A DNA stretch of 64,000 bases from Paenibacillus sp. Soil766 (GCF_001428105.1 NZ_LMSJ01000045.1:92851-156850); one strand, 5' to 3'; numbered from the stretch's first letter, positions 44,597 through 53,812 are shown. A program made the numbers and translations. Notes: generated by a model not told the origin, from the letters alone.

Positions 44597-45427
44597 CTAT
44601 TGCTGCTTTAAAGTAAAAAGCTGCTCAGCCTTCTCAATGTCTTCTTCATACTTAGCATGTGTAGCACGAATGACTTGAGAGAACACTCCGCAAAACTCCT
44701 TTTCCAGAATACGCAAGCCTTCCGCAGTAATGCCTCCAGGGACAGATACCCGTTTCTGTAAGCTAACAGGGTTGAAGCCTCCTGTTGTAAGTAACTTTCC
44801 TGTTCCTAACGTCATTTCACTTGCCAGCAATGTGGCCTCTTCAGCAGAAATACCCGTTTCCTCCACAGCTGCATCAATGAACGCTTGAATAAAGCTAGCT
44901 AGAAAAGCAGGACCACAACTGGATAAATCAGATGAAATTCTCGTATAACTCTCAGATACACGTATAGGTGTAGAGATATGTGTGAAAATATTTTCAAGCC
45001 ATTCTTTATCTTCAGGTTGCATGCGATTTCCATGAATACATAACGTAGCACCACTTAAAACGTAGTTCGTGATACTCGGTATGATTTTACTTATTTTAGC
45101 TGGAAGAAGACCTTCCAAATGCTTAATCAGAATAGGACTCGTGATGGATATTATAAATTGAGAGGAAAGCACGTCCTCTTTGATTTCATCAATAACCTTC
45201 TTAAATTCAGATGGTTTCACACAAAGAAAAATCAAATCACTACCAAGTACGACTTCACGATTCGTTTCTGCCACCTGCAGGCCAGGATAGTTCTCCGCAA
45301 GTAGTTCCACTTTACGTAATGTTCGATTGCTAGCGATAATTTGCTCGGGATTGAATGCCCCGGAATGAATGAATGCTTCAATCAGTATACTTCCCATACT
45401 CCCAGTACCGATGAATCCAGCTTTCAT
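44597..45427 (-). CDS. comER: ComER, pyrroline-5-carboxylate reductase-like protein
   Basis: 276-residue NAD(P)-binding protein of the ProC/ComER family. The dinucleotide loop is FIGTGSMGS near the N-terminus, SNRTLRKVE follows strand 2, and the C-terminal dimer region has SSCGPAFLASFIQAF and GSVPGGITAEGL-type segments (RVSVPGGITAEGL). ATG 45427 follows GGGAGGGA; the TTG three bases earlier is less likely. It is divergent from comEA, as in Bacillus, and convergent with leuS. Function in competence is unclear; some relatives act in sporulation control. Confidence 0.92.
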   Translation of the reverse strand: MKAGFIGTGSMGSILIEAFIHSGAFNPEQIIASNRTLRKVELLAENYPGLQVAETNREVVLGSDLIFLCVKPSEFKKVIDEIKEDVLSSQFIISITSPILIKHLEGLLPAKISKIIPSITNYVLSGATLCIHGNRMQPEDKEWLENIFTHISTPIRVSESYTRISSDLSSCGPAFLASFIQAFIDAAVEETGISAEEATLLASEMTLGTGKLLTTGGFNPVSLQKRVSVPGGITAEGLRILEKEFCGVFSQVIRATHAKYEEDIEKAEQLFTLKQQ

Positions 45428-45473
45428 CAAGTAATCCCTCCCGATAAAATCATTCTTTATACGAAAACTAACC

Positions 45474-45571
45474 TATAATCGCGGTCGCTCAGCCATGAAT
45501 GGCAAGGATAGAGGTCCAGCAAGCGTCATATTTGAATTGTGACTAGTCGTGTAGTCATTGGGACGCTTTTT
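45474..45571 (+). promoter_or_regulatory. comEA promoter candidate with leader terminator hairpin
   Basis: A TATAAT at 45474-45479 (weak -35) is followed by a hairpin: outer stem AGCGTC/GACGCT (45522-45527, 45562-45567), inner perfect stem TGACTA/TAGTCA, then TTTTT. The hairpin lies about 50 bp before comEA, so a transcript from this promoter would meet a terminator first. An attenuation function is inferred. Confidence 0.5.
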
Positions 45572-45620
45572 CATGTATATGGCTGCCCAGACGCAAATAT
45601 GCTAAGAAAGAAGGCCGATT

Positions 45621-46247
45621 GTGGATTTTTTTGGAAATAAAATAAAGCGAATTGGGCTGATTCTTGGAGCTGTCTCGCTATTTGTTTGGGTTGTGTGGCC
45701 ATTTCTACGTGGTGGACAGCCAACCATTCAAACAGCGTTCACGCCGATCAATGCGCAGATGGAAGAATTGCTAGTGCAAGGGGAGAATGAGAAAAAAGCG
45801 GCAGCAGGGCAAGCTGTATCCACTATTACTGCAAAAGCAAAGGCAACGCCAAAGCCAATGCCGAATTCAACGGACATATCCAAATCGGATGAATTATCCA
45901 ATTCCACAGGTCTACAATCAGAAGCATCAGACTCTGTGGGAACAAACACACAATCTTTGCCGTCGTCATCAGAGCCTCTTTCAACCTCTGCTGCTAGTCC
46001 TGTACCTCCTCAAACAACTACACCTCCATCTGTGGCAGTTCAGAAAGGTCTTCTAGATTTAAACACCGCAACATTGGAGCAGTTAGATAAATTGCCTGGG
46101 GTCGGTGAAAGCAAGGCTAAAGCGATTCTCGAGTACCGAACGAAGAAGGGACGTTTCAAACGAGTCGAAGAACTCATGGAGGTGAAAGGGATCGGGGAGA
46201 AAATGTTTGAGAAGCTTAAGGGGCTATTGTTTGTAGCGTCAAGCTAG
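45621..46247 (+). CDS. comEA: competence protein ComEA
   Basis: 208-residue DNA receptor for transformation. An N-terminal transmembrane helix (about 10-27) anchors a long Ser/Thr/Ala/Pro-rich linker (about 60-140) and a C-terminal DNA-binding tandem helix-hairpin-helix domain (LDLNTATLEQLDKLPGVG, ELMEVKGIGEKMFEKLKG). GTG 45621 is the start, with AGAAGG before it. The double HhH domain is complete. Confidence 0.93.
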   Translation: MDFFGNKIKRIGLILGAVSLFVWVVWPFLRGGQPTIQTAFTPINAQMEELLVQGENEKKAAAGQAVSTITAKAKATPKPMPNSTDISKSDELSNSTGLQSEASDSVGTNTQSLPSSSEPLSTSAASPVPPQTTTPPSVAVQKGLLDLNTATLEQLDKLPGVGESKAKAILEYRTKKGRFKRVEELMEVKGIGEKMFEKLKGLLFVASS

Positions 46248-46349
46248 CTCAGCTTTTCATTTCTATTAAAATATGAGAAAATACTAGAAATAGTTTTAAC
46301 TTCGACAATAATAAAGGGAAATTTAGTCCTCAGGAGGGAGTCAATCATC

Positions 46350-46862
46350 ATGAGCATCCGGAAAGATTGGGATACGTATTTCCTTGATATAGCTTATATG
46401 GCCTCCACGCGTTCACGTTGCAATCGTAGACATGTTGGTGCCGTGCTTGTACAGGGAAAAAAGCTGCTTGGTACAGCCTATAATGGCGCACCGATGGGCG
46501 TAGCGGATTGCACAGAAGCGGGCTGCATGCTTGTGGAAGAAATTGAACTGAAGGTCGTAGCCGATATAGAAGAAGTCGTGAGGAAGCACCGTTGCATACG
46601 TACCATTCATGCTGAGCAGAACTTGTTGCTGTTTACGGACCGGGAAGATCGCGAGGGCTCTACCGTTTATGTAACGGATCAACCATGTTGGACCTGTGCG
46701 AACATGTTAGCTAACAGCGGGGTAACCGAGATAGTGTTTCATCGAGGGTATCCGAAGGATCATGAGAAGGTTAGCCAGTTGATGGGAGCCAGAGGCATTT
46801 CTTTTCGCCAAATGACCACATATGAGCCGCCGGCAGGTACGGTATCTGAGGTCGTGAATTAA
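46350..46862 (+). CDS. comEB: dCMP deaminase family protein (ComEB)
   Basis: 170-residue zinc-dependent deoxycytidylate deaminase-like enzyme. The zinc/catalytic motif is HAEQN, and the second motif is PCWTCANML; an extra Cys/His-rich insert (CTEAGCMLVE) is typical of ComEB. ATG 46350 follows CAGGAGGG. It lies 102 bp after comEA in the comE order. Confidence 0.94.
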   Translation: MSIRKDWDTYFLDIAYMASTRSRCNRRHVGAVLVQGKKLLGTAYNGAPMGVADCTEAGCMLVEEIELKVVADIEEVVRKHRCIRTIHAEQNLLLFTDREDREGSTVYVTDQPCWTCANMLANSGVTEIVFHRGYPKDHEKVSQLMGARGISFRQMTTYEPPAGTVSEVVN

Positions 46863-47028
46863 ATCGGCTGGCGCCAGATTTGACAAAGTCCAGAGAGACG
46901 AGACTGCGTTCACGCAAATGTGAATATTTGGCTCGTATTCGACAGATAGGGAATTGGTCATAGTGTTGACAACTCCCATTGCTGCCTATACTTCAGTGCC
47001 ATTACTCGAGCGATTACATTTAGAGGTT

Positions 47029-48300
47029 TTATAACAGTACAGCTTGTTCTTTGTGCTTTTTAAATTGTCGCTGTATACGAATGGCGAATAAAGCAGCAAT
47101 GAAGCAGGTAAGACCAGCAATGAAAAAAGCTTGCGAGTAGCTGCCAAGCCAGTCACGCATTAGACCTGCTCCGTATGCGGCAAAAGAGGCACCTATCTGA
47201 TGAGCCACCACAATCCAACCAAATATCATGCCTGATTTTTCTTTACCGAAAGTTTCGCCTGCAAGTTTAGCCGTTGGCGGTACGGTTGCGATCCAATCGA
47301 GTCCGTAAAATACCGAGAACACGACTAGCATGTACGGAGTAGTAGCCAAGGCATAGGGTAAAAATATGAGGGATAATCCGCGCAGACCGTAGTACCAGAA
47401 AAGTAGCCAGCGGCTGTCAAATCGGTCAGTTAACCAACCAGATATCGTTGTTCCGAATAAATCAAACGCCCCCATCATGGCTAGAAGTCCGGCAGCGGCA
47501 ACTTCCATTATTCCGAAATCTCCGCAAGCGGCAATGAGGTGAGTGCCGATCAAACCATTTGTCGAGAATCCACAAATGAAGAAGGTGCCTGCGAGCAGCC
47601 AAAATGTATTATTTTTACTCGCAATAATGAGGTTCTGGATAGGGGTAAGAAATACATTGCCCTTGAATGGCTCTGGTTTTACAACCTCTGTTGTACCGTA
47701 TGGCGCTGCACCAACATCGGAAGGATTGTTCTTCATCCATAGAGCTACAAGAATAAACACAACTATGATAGCGGCTACCGCTGCATACATCGCATACCGC
47801 CAGCCGTATTCGGAAGTCACCTTTGCAATCAAAGGGAGGAATAGTAACTGACCCGTTGCTGCACTAGCTGTCAGAATGCCAACTACGAGTCCCTTACGCT
47901 TGACGAACCATAGATTGCTGACAGTAATGCCAAGCACATTTGCCAACATTCCGCTTGCAAGTCCGGAAACGACTCCCCACAGCAAATCGAACTGCCATAA
48001 GGAATTAATCAGCGGCGTTACGGCAAGGCTAGCACCTAGAACGGACAGTGCGAGCAGTACAACCTTGCGGATACCGAAACGTAATAACAGTGCTGCAGAA
48101 AACGGACCTACAAGTCCATATAGCAAAATTCCAATAGAGGCAACACTTGATATAGCCCCGCGGCTCCATCCGAATTCTTCTTGGAAAGGGATCATTAAGA
48201 CGCTGGGCATGGAACGAATGCCTGCTGACACAAGTAATGTGACAAACGTTAGCATAACAATGATCCAACCGTAATAAAACTTGCTTTTTGTTTGATTCAT
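47029..48300 (-). CDS. MFS transporter (monocarboxylate/oxalate-formate type)
   Basis: 423-residue major facilitator with 12 predicted helices. The N-terminal YYGWIIVMLTFVTLLVS and the loop 2-3 motif GPFSAALLLRFGIRKVV point to the monocarboxylate-porter-like branch. Encoded just downstream of a MarR regulator in the same direction (16-bp gap), so it is probably controlled by that protein. The pair splits comEAB from comEC. Substrate unknown; a weak acid or an exported compound is possible. Confidence 0.9.
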   Translation of the reverse strand: MNQTKSKFYYGWIIVMLTFVTLLVSAGIRSMPSVLMIPFQEEFGWSRGAISSVASIGILLYGLVGPFSAALLLRFGIRKVVLLALSVLGASLAVTPLINSLWQFDLLWGVVSGLASGMLANVLGITVSNLWFVKRKGLVVGILTASAATGQLLFLPLIAKVTSEYGWRYAMYAAVAAIIVVFILVALWMKNNPSDVGAAPYGTTEVVKPEPFKGNVFLTPIQNLIIASKNNTFWLLAGTFFICGFSTNGLIGTHLIAACGDFGIMEVAAAGLLAMMGAFDLFGTTISGWLTDRFDSRWLLFWYYGLRGLSLIFLPYALATTPYMLVVFSVFYGLDWIATVPPTAKLAGETFGKEKSGMIFGWIVVAHQIGASFAAYGAGLMRDWLGSYSQAFFIAGLTCFIAALFAIRIQRQFKKHKEQAVLL

Positions 48301-48316
48301 AAATCTACACCTCTAC

Positions 48317-48772
48317 TTATATTTCTAATTTCTCACTGGCTGATTCCAAAGATTGTGTCAAAATAGTCGCGATTTCATCTCCAAGAATAGCTTTATAAGA
48401 ACGAAGAAGCTCCTTCGATGCTGCACGAATGGATGGCTCGAGTTCTAAGGCTTTCTCCGTAGGAAAGACGAGTACAGTTTTACCCTTCACTTGGCGCTCC
48501 ACGAGTCGTTTGTTTTCCAGCTTATCGATAAATCTGGTGAGTGTAGATGGTGTGATATAGAGCTTTTCTGAAAGCTCTTTCTGAGGAATTCCAGGTTTTG
48601 CAACAACCAGTCTGAGTAAATAACCGTAGGCAGGTGCAAGACCTGTTGTTGCAAATGCATCGTCGGCCATTCGGCTAATTGCCCGACTTAGACGATTCGT
48701 AGTGAAGTATAAGCATTGATGCAAAAAAGCTTCATTGTCATTTGTTTCTGGGGTTTGAGAGTTGTTCGTCAT
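48317..48772 (-). CDS. MarR-family transcriptional regulator
   Basis: 151-residue winged-helix regulator. The recognition region is IPQKELSEKLYITPSTLTRFIDKLE and the wing KRLVERQVKGKTV. ATG 48772 follows GGAGGGAC. Its promoter, with TTGTA/TACAA arms just downstream of the -10, suggests autoregulation. It is transcribed ahead of the MFS gene, the usual MarR-transporter arrangement. Confidence 0.92.
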   Translation of the reverse strand: MTNNSQTPETNDNEAFLHQCLYFTTNRLSRAISRMADDAFATTGLAPAYGYLLRLVVAKPGIPQKELSEKLYITPSTLTRFIDKLENKRLVERQVKGKTVLVFPTEKALELEPSIRAASKELLRSYKAILGDEIATILTQSLESASEKLEI

Positions 48773-48793
48773 GGTAGTCCCTCCATTTGTATT

Positions 48794-48836
48794 TTGTATG
48801 TACAACGAATATAATGCATGTGCTTTTGCCTGTCAA
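48794..48836 (-). promoter_or_regulatory. marR-MFS promoter with palindromic operator
   Basis: On the minus strand TTGACA (48836-48831), 17-bp spacer, TATATT (48813-48808). The palindrome TTGTA-TG-TACAA at 48794-48805 overlaps the expected transcription start, the position expected for autorepression by MarR. Confidence 0.75.
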
Positions 48837-48931
48837 TCGTATTTATGAAATTAGAATCAGAATCCTGTTCAGGTATGAGGATGAGGAAGTAGTCTGAAGG
48901 ATTCATAACTAAACTGAATGTAGTTAAGGGG

Positions 48932-48985
48932 AAGAACCTCTTTCTAGTGCAGCTATTGTGGGCGCGCTAGGGAGAGGTTCTTTGT
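48932..48985 (+). terminator. terminator-like hairpin in the comEC leader
   Basis: Outer stem AAGAACCTCT/AGAGGTTCTT (48932-48941 with 48973-48982) and inner stem CTAGTGC/GCGCTAG, followed by TTTG. It lies about 45 bp before comEC. Confidence 0.65.
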
Positions 48986-49027
48986 ATAGGATCGTAAGAA
49001 AGTGAAAATGAAGGAGGGATCCTACAC

Positions 49028-51607
49028 ATGAAAAGACCAGTTGTTCAAGGATGTTGTCTGTGGATAAGTGGCTATGTGCTCGCGATTTATACTGAGCTCC
49101 CTTGGCTGTCCTGGATGACAAGCGCGCTGCTGTTAGCCGCGCTTCTGGTTATTTATGCGCTGCGGCTGCCTGGCCGGCAGCCGCTAGGTGCCTTGCTGCT
49201 GGTCGTAATAGCCTACGGCTATTATCAAGGGACCGACCAGCGCAACATCACTGCGCTGCCGCTGGCGCAGCAGCAGCAGATCAGCCCTGACGGCAGCGAG
49301 GTCACGCTGCTCGGCCGGTTTGCCAGCCCTGTCACCATTGACGGTGACAGGTCTAGCTTCACCCTGGAAGCGGAGTCCGTCCGCTTCCCAGACAACACCG
49401 CTTTCCCGCTTCGTGGGGAAAGCGTACAGGTCTCGCTGCGCCTGATGGAGCAGGCGCAGCAGACGATCGCGTCGGGCTGGCGCCGCGGCGACGCCCTCAC
49501 ACTAACGGGGACGCTGCGCAGCCCGTCCCCGGCCCGCAACTTCGGCGGCTTCGACTACCGCCGATATTTGCGCCTTCACCACATCCATTGGCTGCTATCA
49601 GCCAAAGGGGTGGATCAGGCGCAGGTGCAGCCTGCGGCAGCGCAGCTCAACGTCGCCGCGCTGCTGCGCTGGAACGACGAGCTGCGCGCGGCGCTCAGCA
49701 GGCGCATGGACCTGATCTTTCCAGCGTCACAGGCTGGATTCATGAAAAGTATGTTAATCGGCCTAACAGACGATCTAGATCCAGATCGCTTCCAGCAATT
49801 TTCGCAGCTGGGGCTTACACATATTTTAGCAATCTCAGGCTTGAATATTGCTGTATTTTTAGGCGTATGCATCTGGATATTGCGTCGGTTTAAAGTCACA
49901 AAAGAAACCTATCTGCTGATTTGTATGAGCCTGCTCCCGTTCTACGTTCTCGTGACTGGGGCATCGCCGTCCATCGTCAGGGCAGGGCTTATGTCGATGA
50001 TCGCTCTGTATGCCGCACGGCGCGGAGGAATGAAAGAGGTGTTGCACATACTTGCAGTGGCCGCGTGGGCCATGCTTGTGTGGGATCCTTACTTTTTGCT
50101 TGATGTAAGCTTCCAGCTATCCTTTCTAGTCACACTTGGACTCATCATTGGTGTACAACGAGTAACCGAATTATTATCTGCGTACTTCACCTCTCCCACG
50201 CTTAAAAACACCCTCGCCATCACACTAGTTTCTCAATCCGTATCTTTTCCGGTTTCGATTTACTATTTCAACCAGTTTTCCTTGTTATCTTGGTTAGCGA
50301 ATGCTGTGTTAGTCCCTGTAATTAGCATGATTGTATTTCCGGCAGGGCTGGCTGCGCTAGCGCTCGGACTAATTTACGTTCCTTTAGGTCAAAGAATAGG
50401 CCATCTAATTGCCTTGCTGAATCAAGCTATATTCTGGGTTACCGATCAGCTTCAGAAGATTCCTCATCTCACCATGATTTGGCCATCTCCAAGTATACCT
50501 TGGATCTGTTTTTACTACGGATTCCTAGTTATTATCTATATACTCTGGCATCGTAGTTACCTAAATTCGCAGGGTGAGCTTCCGGTTATGTTGGAGGTGG
50601 ATTCTAGGAAAAGCACCCAAAGAATGAGCGTAAAACTTAGTTTGCTCCTTGCGATTGGCGGCTTTGTTGTTCTGTTATGGATGGGGTATTCACCGAACCG
50701 ATTTCAACGAACTGGCCTAGTTCAATTTATCGATGTTGGGCAAGGTGATGCCATTCTGATACGAACGCCTTATGGTCGCCATTTATTAATCGATGGAGGA
50801 GGGACTCTCACTTTCCGTAAGGCAGGTGATGAGTGGAAGATCCGTAAAGATCCGTTTGAAGTAGGGCAAAAACTGCTAGTGCCTCTCCTAAAAAAACGAG
50901 GCATTCAAAGTCTAGATCTTGTCGTACTTACTCATGAGGATGCTGATCATAGTGGCGGTTTACAGGCTGTTATTGAACAAATTCCAGTGAAACAATTACT
51001 ATTTAACGGCACATTTAAGGAAAGCAGCAGTATGACGACCTTTTTTGGCACACTGGTTCAAAAGAAAGTCCCCTTATTACCTGCGCAAGTTGATGATTGG
51101 ATCGACATCGATCCCGTTACGAAATTGCAGGTGATTTATCCATTAGAAACGAATCCGACAATGATAGAAATTGTCAAAGAGCAGAATGCGAGATCCGTTG
51201 TTTTTTTACTTGAAATGCAAGGGACACGTTGGCTGTTTACTGGAGATATGGAGAAAGAATCCGAAGCGGCAGTGCTGGATTATTTACGAACTCACCCTGC
51301 ATTACTGGTCAGTGAGAGGAATCCTTCCGCCACATCAAAAAACCACAACATAATCGATGTTCTTAAAGTTGCCCACCATGGCAGTAAAACCTCCACCACC
51401 ACAGAGTGGTTGACATACTGGAAACCAGCTGTGGCTGTAATCTCGGTAGGCGCTATGAATACTTACGGCCATCCTTCTCCAGAAATTACGGATCGCCTAA
51501 TTGATGCAAACGTGGCCGTTTATCGCACAGATCGAATGGGTGAAGTGCAGATGGAGGTGCGGAATTCGGGGATTTTCACACGAATGAAGTTATGGAACTT
51601 GAAATGA
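49028..51607 (+). CDS. comEC: DNA-uptake channel protein ComEC/Rec2
   Basis: 859-residue polytopic membrane protein for uptake of single-stranded DNA in transformation. An N-terminal DUF4131 region (about 30-200) is followed by the competence core with multiple helices (LGLTHILAISGLNIAVFLG) and a C-terminal metallo-beta-lactamase-like domain: HEDADHSGG (H636-H641) and VAHHGSKTSTT. ATG 49028 follows GAAGGAGGG. About 49120-49730 is much more G+C-rich than the rest, as if recombined or under a different codon choice. The gene is separated from comEAB. Confidence 0.95.
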   Translation: MKRPVVQGCCLWISGYVLAIYTELPWLSWMTSALLLAALLVIYALRLPGRQPLGALLLVVIAYGYYQGTDQRNITALPLAQQQQISPDGSEVTLLGRFASPVTIDGDRSSFTLEAESVRFPDNTAFPLRGESVQVSLRLMEQAQQTIASGWRRGDALTLTGTLRSPSPARNFGGFDYRRYLRLHHIHWLLSAKGVDQAQVQPAAAQLNVAALLRWNDELRAALSRRMDLIFPASQAGFMKSMLIGLTDDLDPDRFQQFSQLGLTHILAISGLNIAVFLGVCIWILRRFKVTKETYLLICMSLLPFYVLVTGASPSIVRAGLMSMIALYAARRGGMKEVLHILAVAAWAMLVWDPYFLLDVSFQLSFLVTLGLIIGVQRVTELLSAYFTSPTLKNTLAITLVSQSVSFPVSIYYFNQFSLLSWLANAVLVPVISMIVFPAGLAALALGLIYVPLGQRIGHLIALLNQAIFWVTDQLQKIPHLTMIWPSPSIPWICFYYGFLVIIYILWHRSYLNSQGELPVMLEVDSRKSTQRMSVKLSLLLAIGGFVVLLWMGYSPNRFQRTGLVQFIDVGQGDAILIRTPYGRHLLIDGGGTLTFRKAGDEWKIRKDPFEVGQKLLVPLLKKRGIQSLDLVVLTHEDADHSGGLQAVIEQIPVKQLLFNGTFKESSSMTTFFGTLVQKKVPLLPAQVDDWIDIDPVTKLQVIYPLETNPTMIEIVKEQNARSVVFLLEMQGTRWLFTGDMEKESEAAVLDYLRTHPALLVSERNPSATSKNHNIIDVLKVAHHGSKTSTTTEWLTYWKPAVAVISVGAMNTYGHPSPEITDRLIDANVAVYRTDRMGEVQMEVRNSGIFTRMKLWNLK

Positions 51608-51639
51608 CAATTCTCTCATTCGCTTCAAAAGTTTAGGCC

Positions 51640-51686
51640 ATAGCAGCATCATTCCTGGCGGGAATGGTCATCTAGGGCTTTTTCTT
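51640..51686 (+). terminator. terminator of comEC
   Basis: A CATTCC/GGAATG stem with loop TGGCG and weak outer pairs is followed by TTTTTCTTTT. Confidence 0.6.
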
Positions 51687-51705
51687 TTGGAAAAATCAAC
51701 TATTG

Positions 51706-51733
51706 TGAAACTAATTTTCATTTTTTACGTCTA
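51706..51733 (+). promoter_or_regulatory. ECF sigma-type promoter of the sigma/anti-sigma operon
   Basis: TGAAAC (51706-51711), 16-bp spacer, CGTCTA (51728-51733). This is the canonical Bacillus ECF (SigW/X-like) promoter, about 130 bp before the sigma gene, so autoregulation is likely. Confidence 0.75.
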
Positions 51734-51860
51734 AAAGATGTTATGTGGCTCAATATTTGTTATTCTGATAGATGCAAGTTATTAATATATTTATTCTAAA
51801 AAAATTGCAACCTTATGAGATGTGATTGCGTCTGTAAGAATGCAAGGGGGAGGGATCCCA

Positions 51861-52409
51861 GTGATAGCACCCGAACTGGTAAGATCAGCACAAGCCGGTG
51901 ACCGTGATGCGCTCATTACCCTATTGCGAGAGATTGAGTCTCACGTGTATCGGACGGCTTTTTATATTCTGAATAATGAACAAGATGCGCTTGATGCTTC
52001 ACAGGAAGCTCTTCTTCGGATTTATACCAAGATTAATTCCTATGAAGAAAAAGCTCTGTTCAAAACGTGGGTACAGCGGATTGTTACGAACATCTGCATC
52101 GATAAATTTCGCAGAGCGAAACCAACGGTTTCTATGGATGAGCATGAGATGACTTTCACAGCGGATACTGATGTAGAACAGGAAATATTGACAGGCTATT
52201 TAGCTCAGGATATAAGAGAGGCCATTGAAAAGCTACCCGAGCACCATCGAACTGTGGTTGTTCTCCGTTATTTGCAGGACTTTTCGTATCATGAAATTGC
52301 AGAATCGCTCAATTTACCACTCAATACGGTGAAGTCTTACTTATTCCGAGCTAGACACACCTTACAGTCGTTACTCCAAGATTATCAGAAAGGAGGTGTT
52401 CGGGGATGA
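51861..52409 (+). CDS. ECF RNA polymerase sigma factor
   Basis: 182-residue sigma-70 family ECF factor. Region 2 contains YRTAFYILNNEQDALDASQEA and the -10 contact LFKTWVQRIVTNICIDK; region 4 contains LPEHHRTVVVLRYLQDFSYHEIAESLNLPLNTVKSYLFRAR. The GTG at 51861 follows GGGGGAGGG; upstream residues lack a ribosome site. It overlaps its anti-sigma gene by four bases. The resemblance is to stress-responsive SigW/SigX-type factors, but the signal is unknown. Confidence 0.93.
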   Translation: MIAPELVRSAQAGDRDALITLLREIESHVYRTAFYILNNEQDALDASQEALLRIYTKINSYEEKALFKTWVQRIVTNICIDKFRRAKPTVSMDEHEMTFTADTDVEQEILTGYLAQDIREAIEKLPEHHRTVVVLRYLQDFSYHEIAESLNLPLNTVKSYLFRARHTLQSLLQDYQKGGVRG

Positions 52410-53638
52410 AATGTCAAGAGGTGATGATATACATGCAAAGACAGCTAGATGGAGATTTAGCTCCAAAAGAAGAAAACGAGCTGCATGCTCACCTAATGCA
52501 TTGTTTGGACTGTGCACAGATGTTTGAGCGTCTGCAGGCATTGTCGAACGAATTGTCCCAACTTCCTAAAGTTATGCCGCCTTTCAGCTTAGTTGATGCT
52601 ATTATGCCACAGCTGCTAGAATTGGATAAACAAAATGAGATGTCAAATGCGGACAATGTCGTTGTCTTTCCAACGAAGGTTGCTAAGATCGAATCAGAAG
52701 AAGACATGCCTAAGCACACTCGGGTGAGTAGATTTAAAGAACAGTTCTCGTGGAAATTCGCAAGCGGTGTCGTTGCCGCGGGATTGATTATTGGATTTTT
52801 CGCATTTAACATGCAGAATCCTGTTATTGACAATGCGGATGGCATTATGTCTCGTTCAAGCTCTGATTCCAAAAGCGGTGTAGCTGAGAATCGTGTAACT
52901 GCAACATCAGACTTGAATCAAAAGGTTGCGAAAGAGGACATCGCATTAAACAAGGAAAACGCTATGTCTAATGAAGGATCGCCTATTGCGCCAACGACGG
53001 ATTTGTTTGCAAAAGGGACAGAACCTGCTGACACTTCTACTGGTACCGGTGGGAATTCGCCGCAGGCAACGCCTAAAGCGCAGTTAGAAAAGCCAGGTGC
53101 CTATAGCTCGCCAGCTAATGGCAGTGACATGGAGACCAGACAGGTAGCACCATCTACATCGCCACCAGAGAGGTTGAGGGATCCGGATACGGTTGTTCCA
53201 AAGCCGAATAAGGTTGATTCTAGTGCAGAGGCGACCACTCCTGTTGCTAGCTTAAACGTACCGCAATCAACGTTTGAACCGAAGCCGACGGAGTCACCAG
53301 TCAAGAAGATGGCTCCTGTACCTTCGATTGATCCTTCGACTTCAGACCGAATCAGTGCGAGTCAAGGGATTTTCTCATTAACAATTCCTCAAAATGAAGC
53401 TAAGCTAAAGTCTACAACGGGCATTTATGAAGCAGCGATTGAAGATGCGCACGTAGTTATTCGAAATACGCTCACGCTTGAGATTGTATTTGCATCCAAA
53501 CTTACATGGCAAGCAGAGGATCAAATCAAGTTGTTGGAATGGTCGAAGGATGACAAGCTGTTCTATGAGGTTATTAGTAAGGGATCGCTTCAAACGATAC
53601 TTATCGATGTCAAAGAGAAAACAGAAACGAATAAATAA
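52406..53638 (+). CDS. membrane anti-sigma factor with zinc finger
   Basis: 410 residues. The N-terminal ZAS/zf-HC2 domain has H29-x3-C33-x2-C36, the site that holds the sigma factor. A transmembrane helix (about 118-135, FASGVVAAGLIIGFFAF) follows. A long Ser/Thr/Pro-rich extracytoplasmic stretch (about 150-310) and a C-terminal globular region complete it. It overlaps the sigma gene by four bases (ATGA). Such proteins are usually cleaved on envelope stress to release the sigma factor. Confidence 0.9.
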   Translation: MKCQEVMIYMQRQLDGDLAPKEENELHAHLMHCLDCAQMFERLQALSNELSQLPKVMPPFSLVDAIMPQLLELDKQNEMSNADNVVVFPTKVAKIESEEDMPKHTRVSRFKEQFSWKFASGVVAAGLIIGFFAFNMQNPVIDNADGIMSRSSSDSKSGVAENRVTATSDLNQKVAKEDIALNKENAMSNEGSPIAPTTDLFAKGTEPADTSTGTGGNSPQATPKAQLEKPGAYSSPANGSDMETRQVAPSTSPPERLRDPDTVVPKPNKVDSSAEATTPVASLNVPQSTFEPKPTESPVKKMAPVPSIDPSTSDRISASQGIFSLTIPQNEAKLKSTTGIYEAAIEDAHVVIRNTLTLEIVFASKLTWQAEDQIKLLEWSKDDKLFYEVISKGSLQTILIDVKEKTETNK

Positions 53639-53764
53639 AAATAAGATTGGTTGCACCAATTTGGCTGAAATTGCGTAAACTATCTTAGGAAATATGGAAC
53701 AGTTCATTCATCCACACGAGTTAAGGTTTCTAGGGCCTTAAGTCGGTGTTTAAATAGACTGGCG

Positions 53765-53812
53765 AAGGGATTGCTTCAAAGTCTTAGGGCTTTGACGTAA
53801 TCCCTTTGTTGT
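53765..53812 (+). terminator. terminator of the sigma/anti-sigma operon
   Basis: AAGGGATT pairs with AATCCCTT and an inner CAAAG/CTTTG stem adds stability; a T run follows. Confidence 0.78.

Noticed and set aside
46965-46993. TTGACA promoter reading toward the MFS gene end
   Set aside because: The -10 (TACTTC) is poor and there is no gene on the plus strand to serve.
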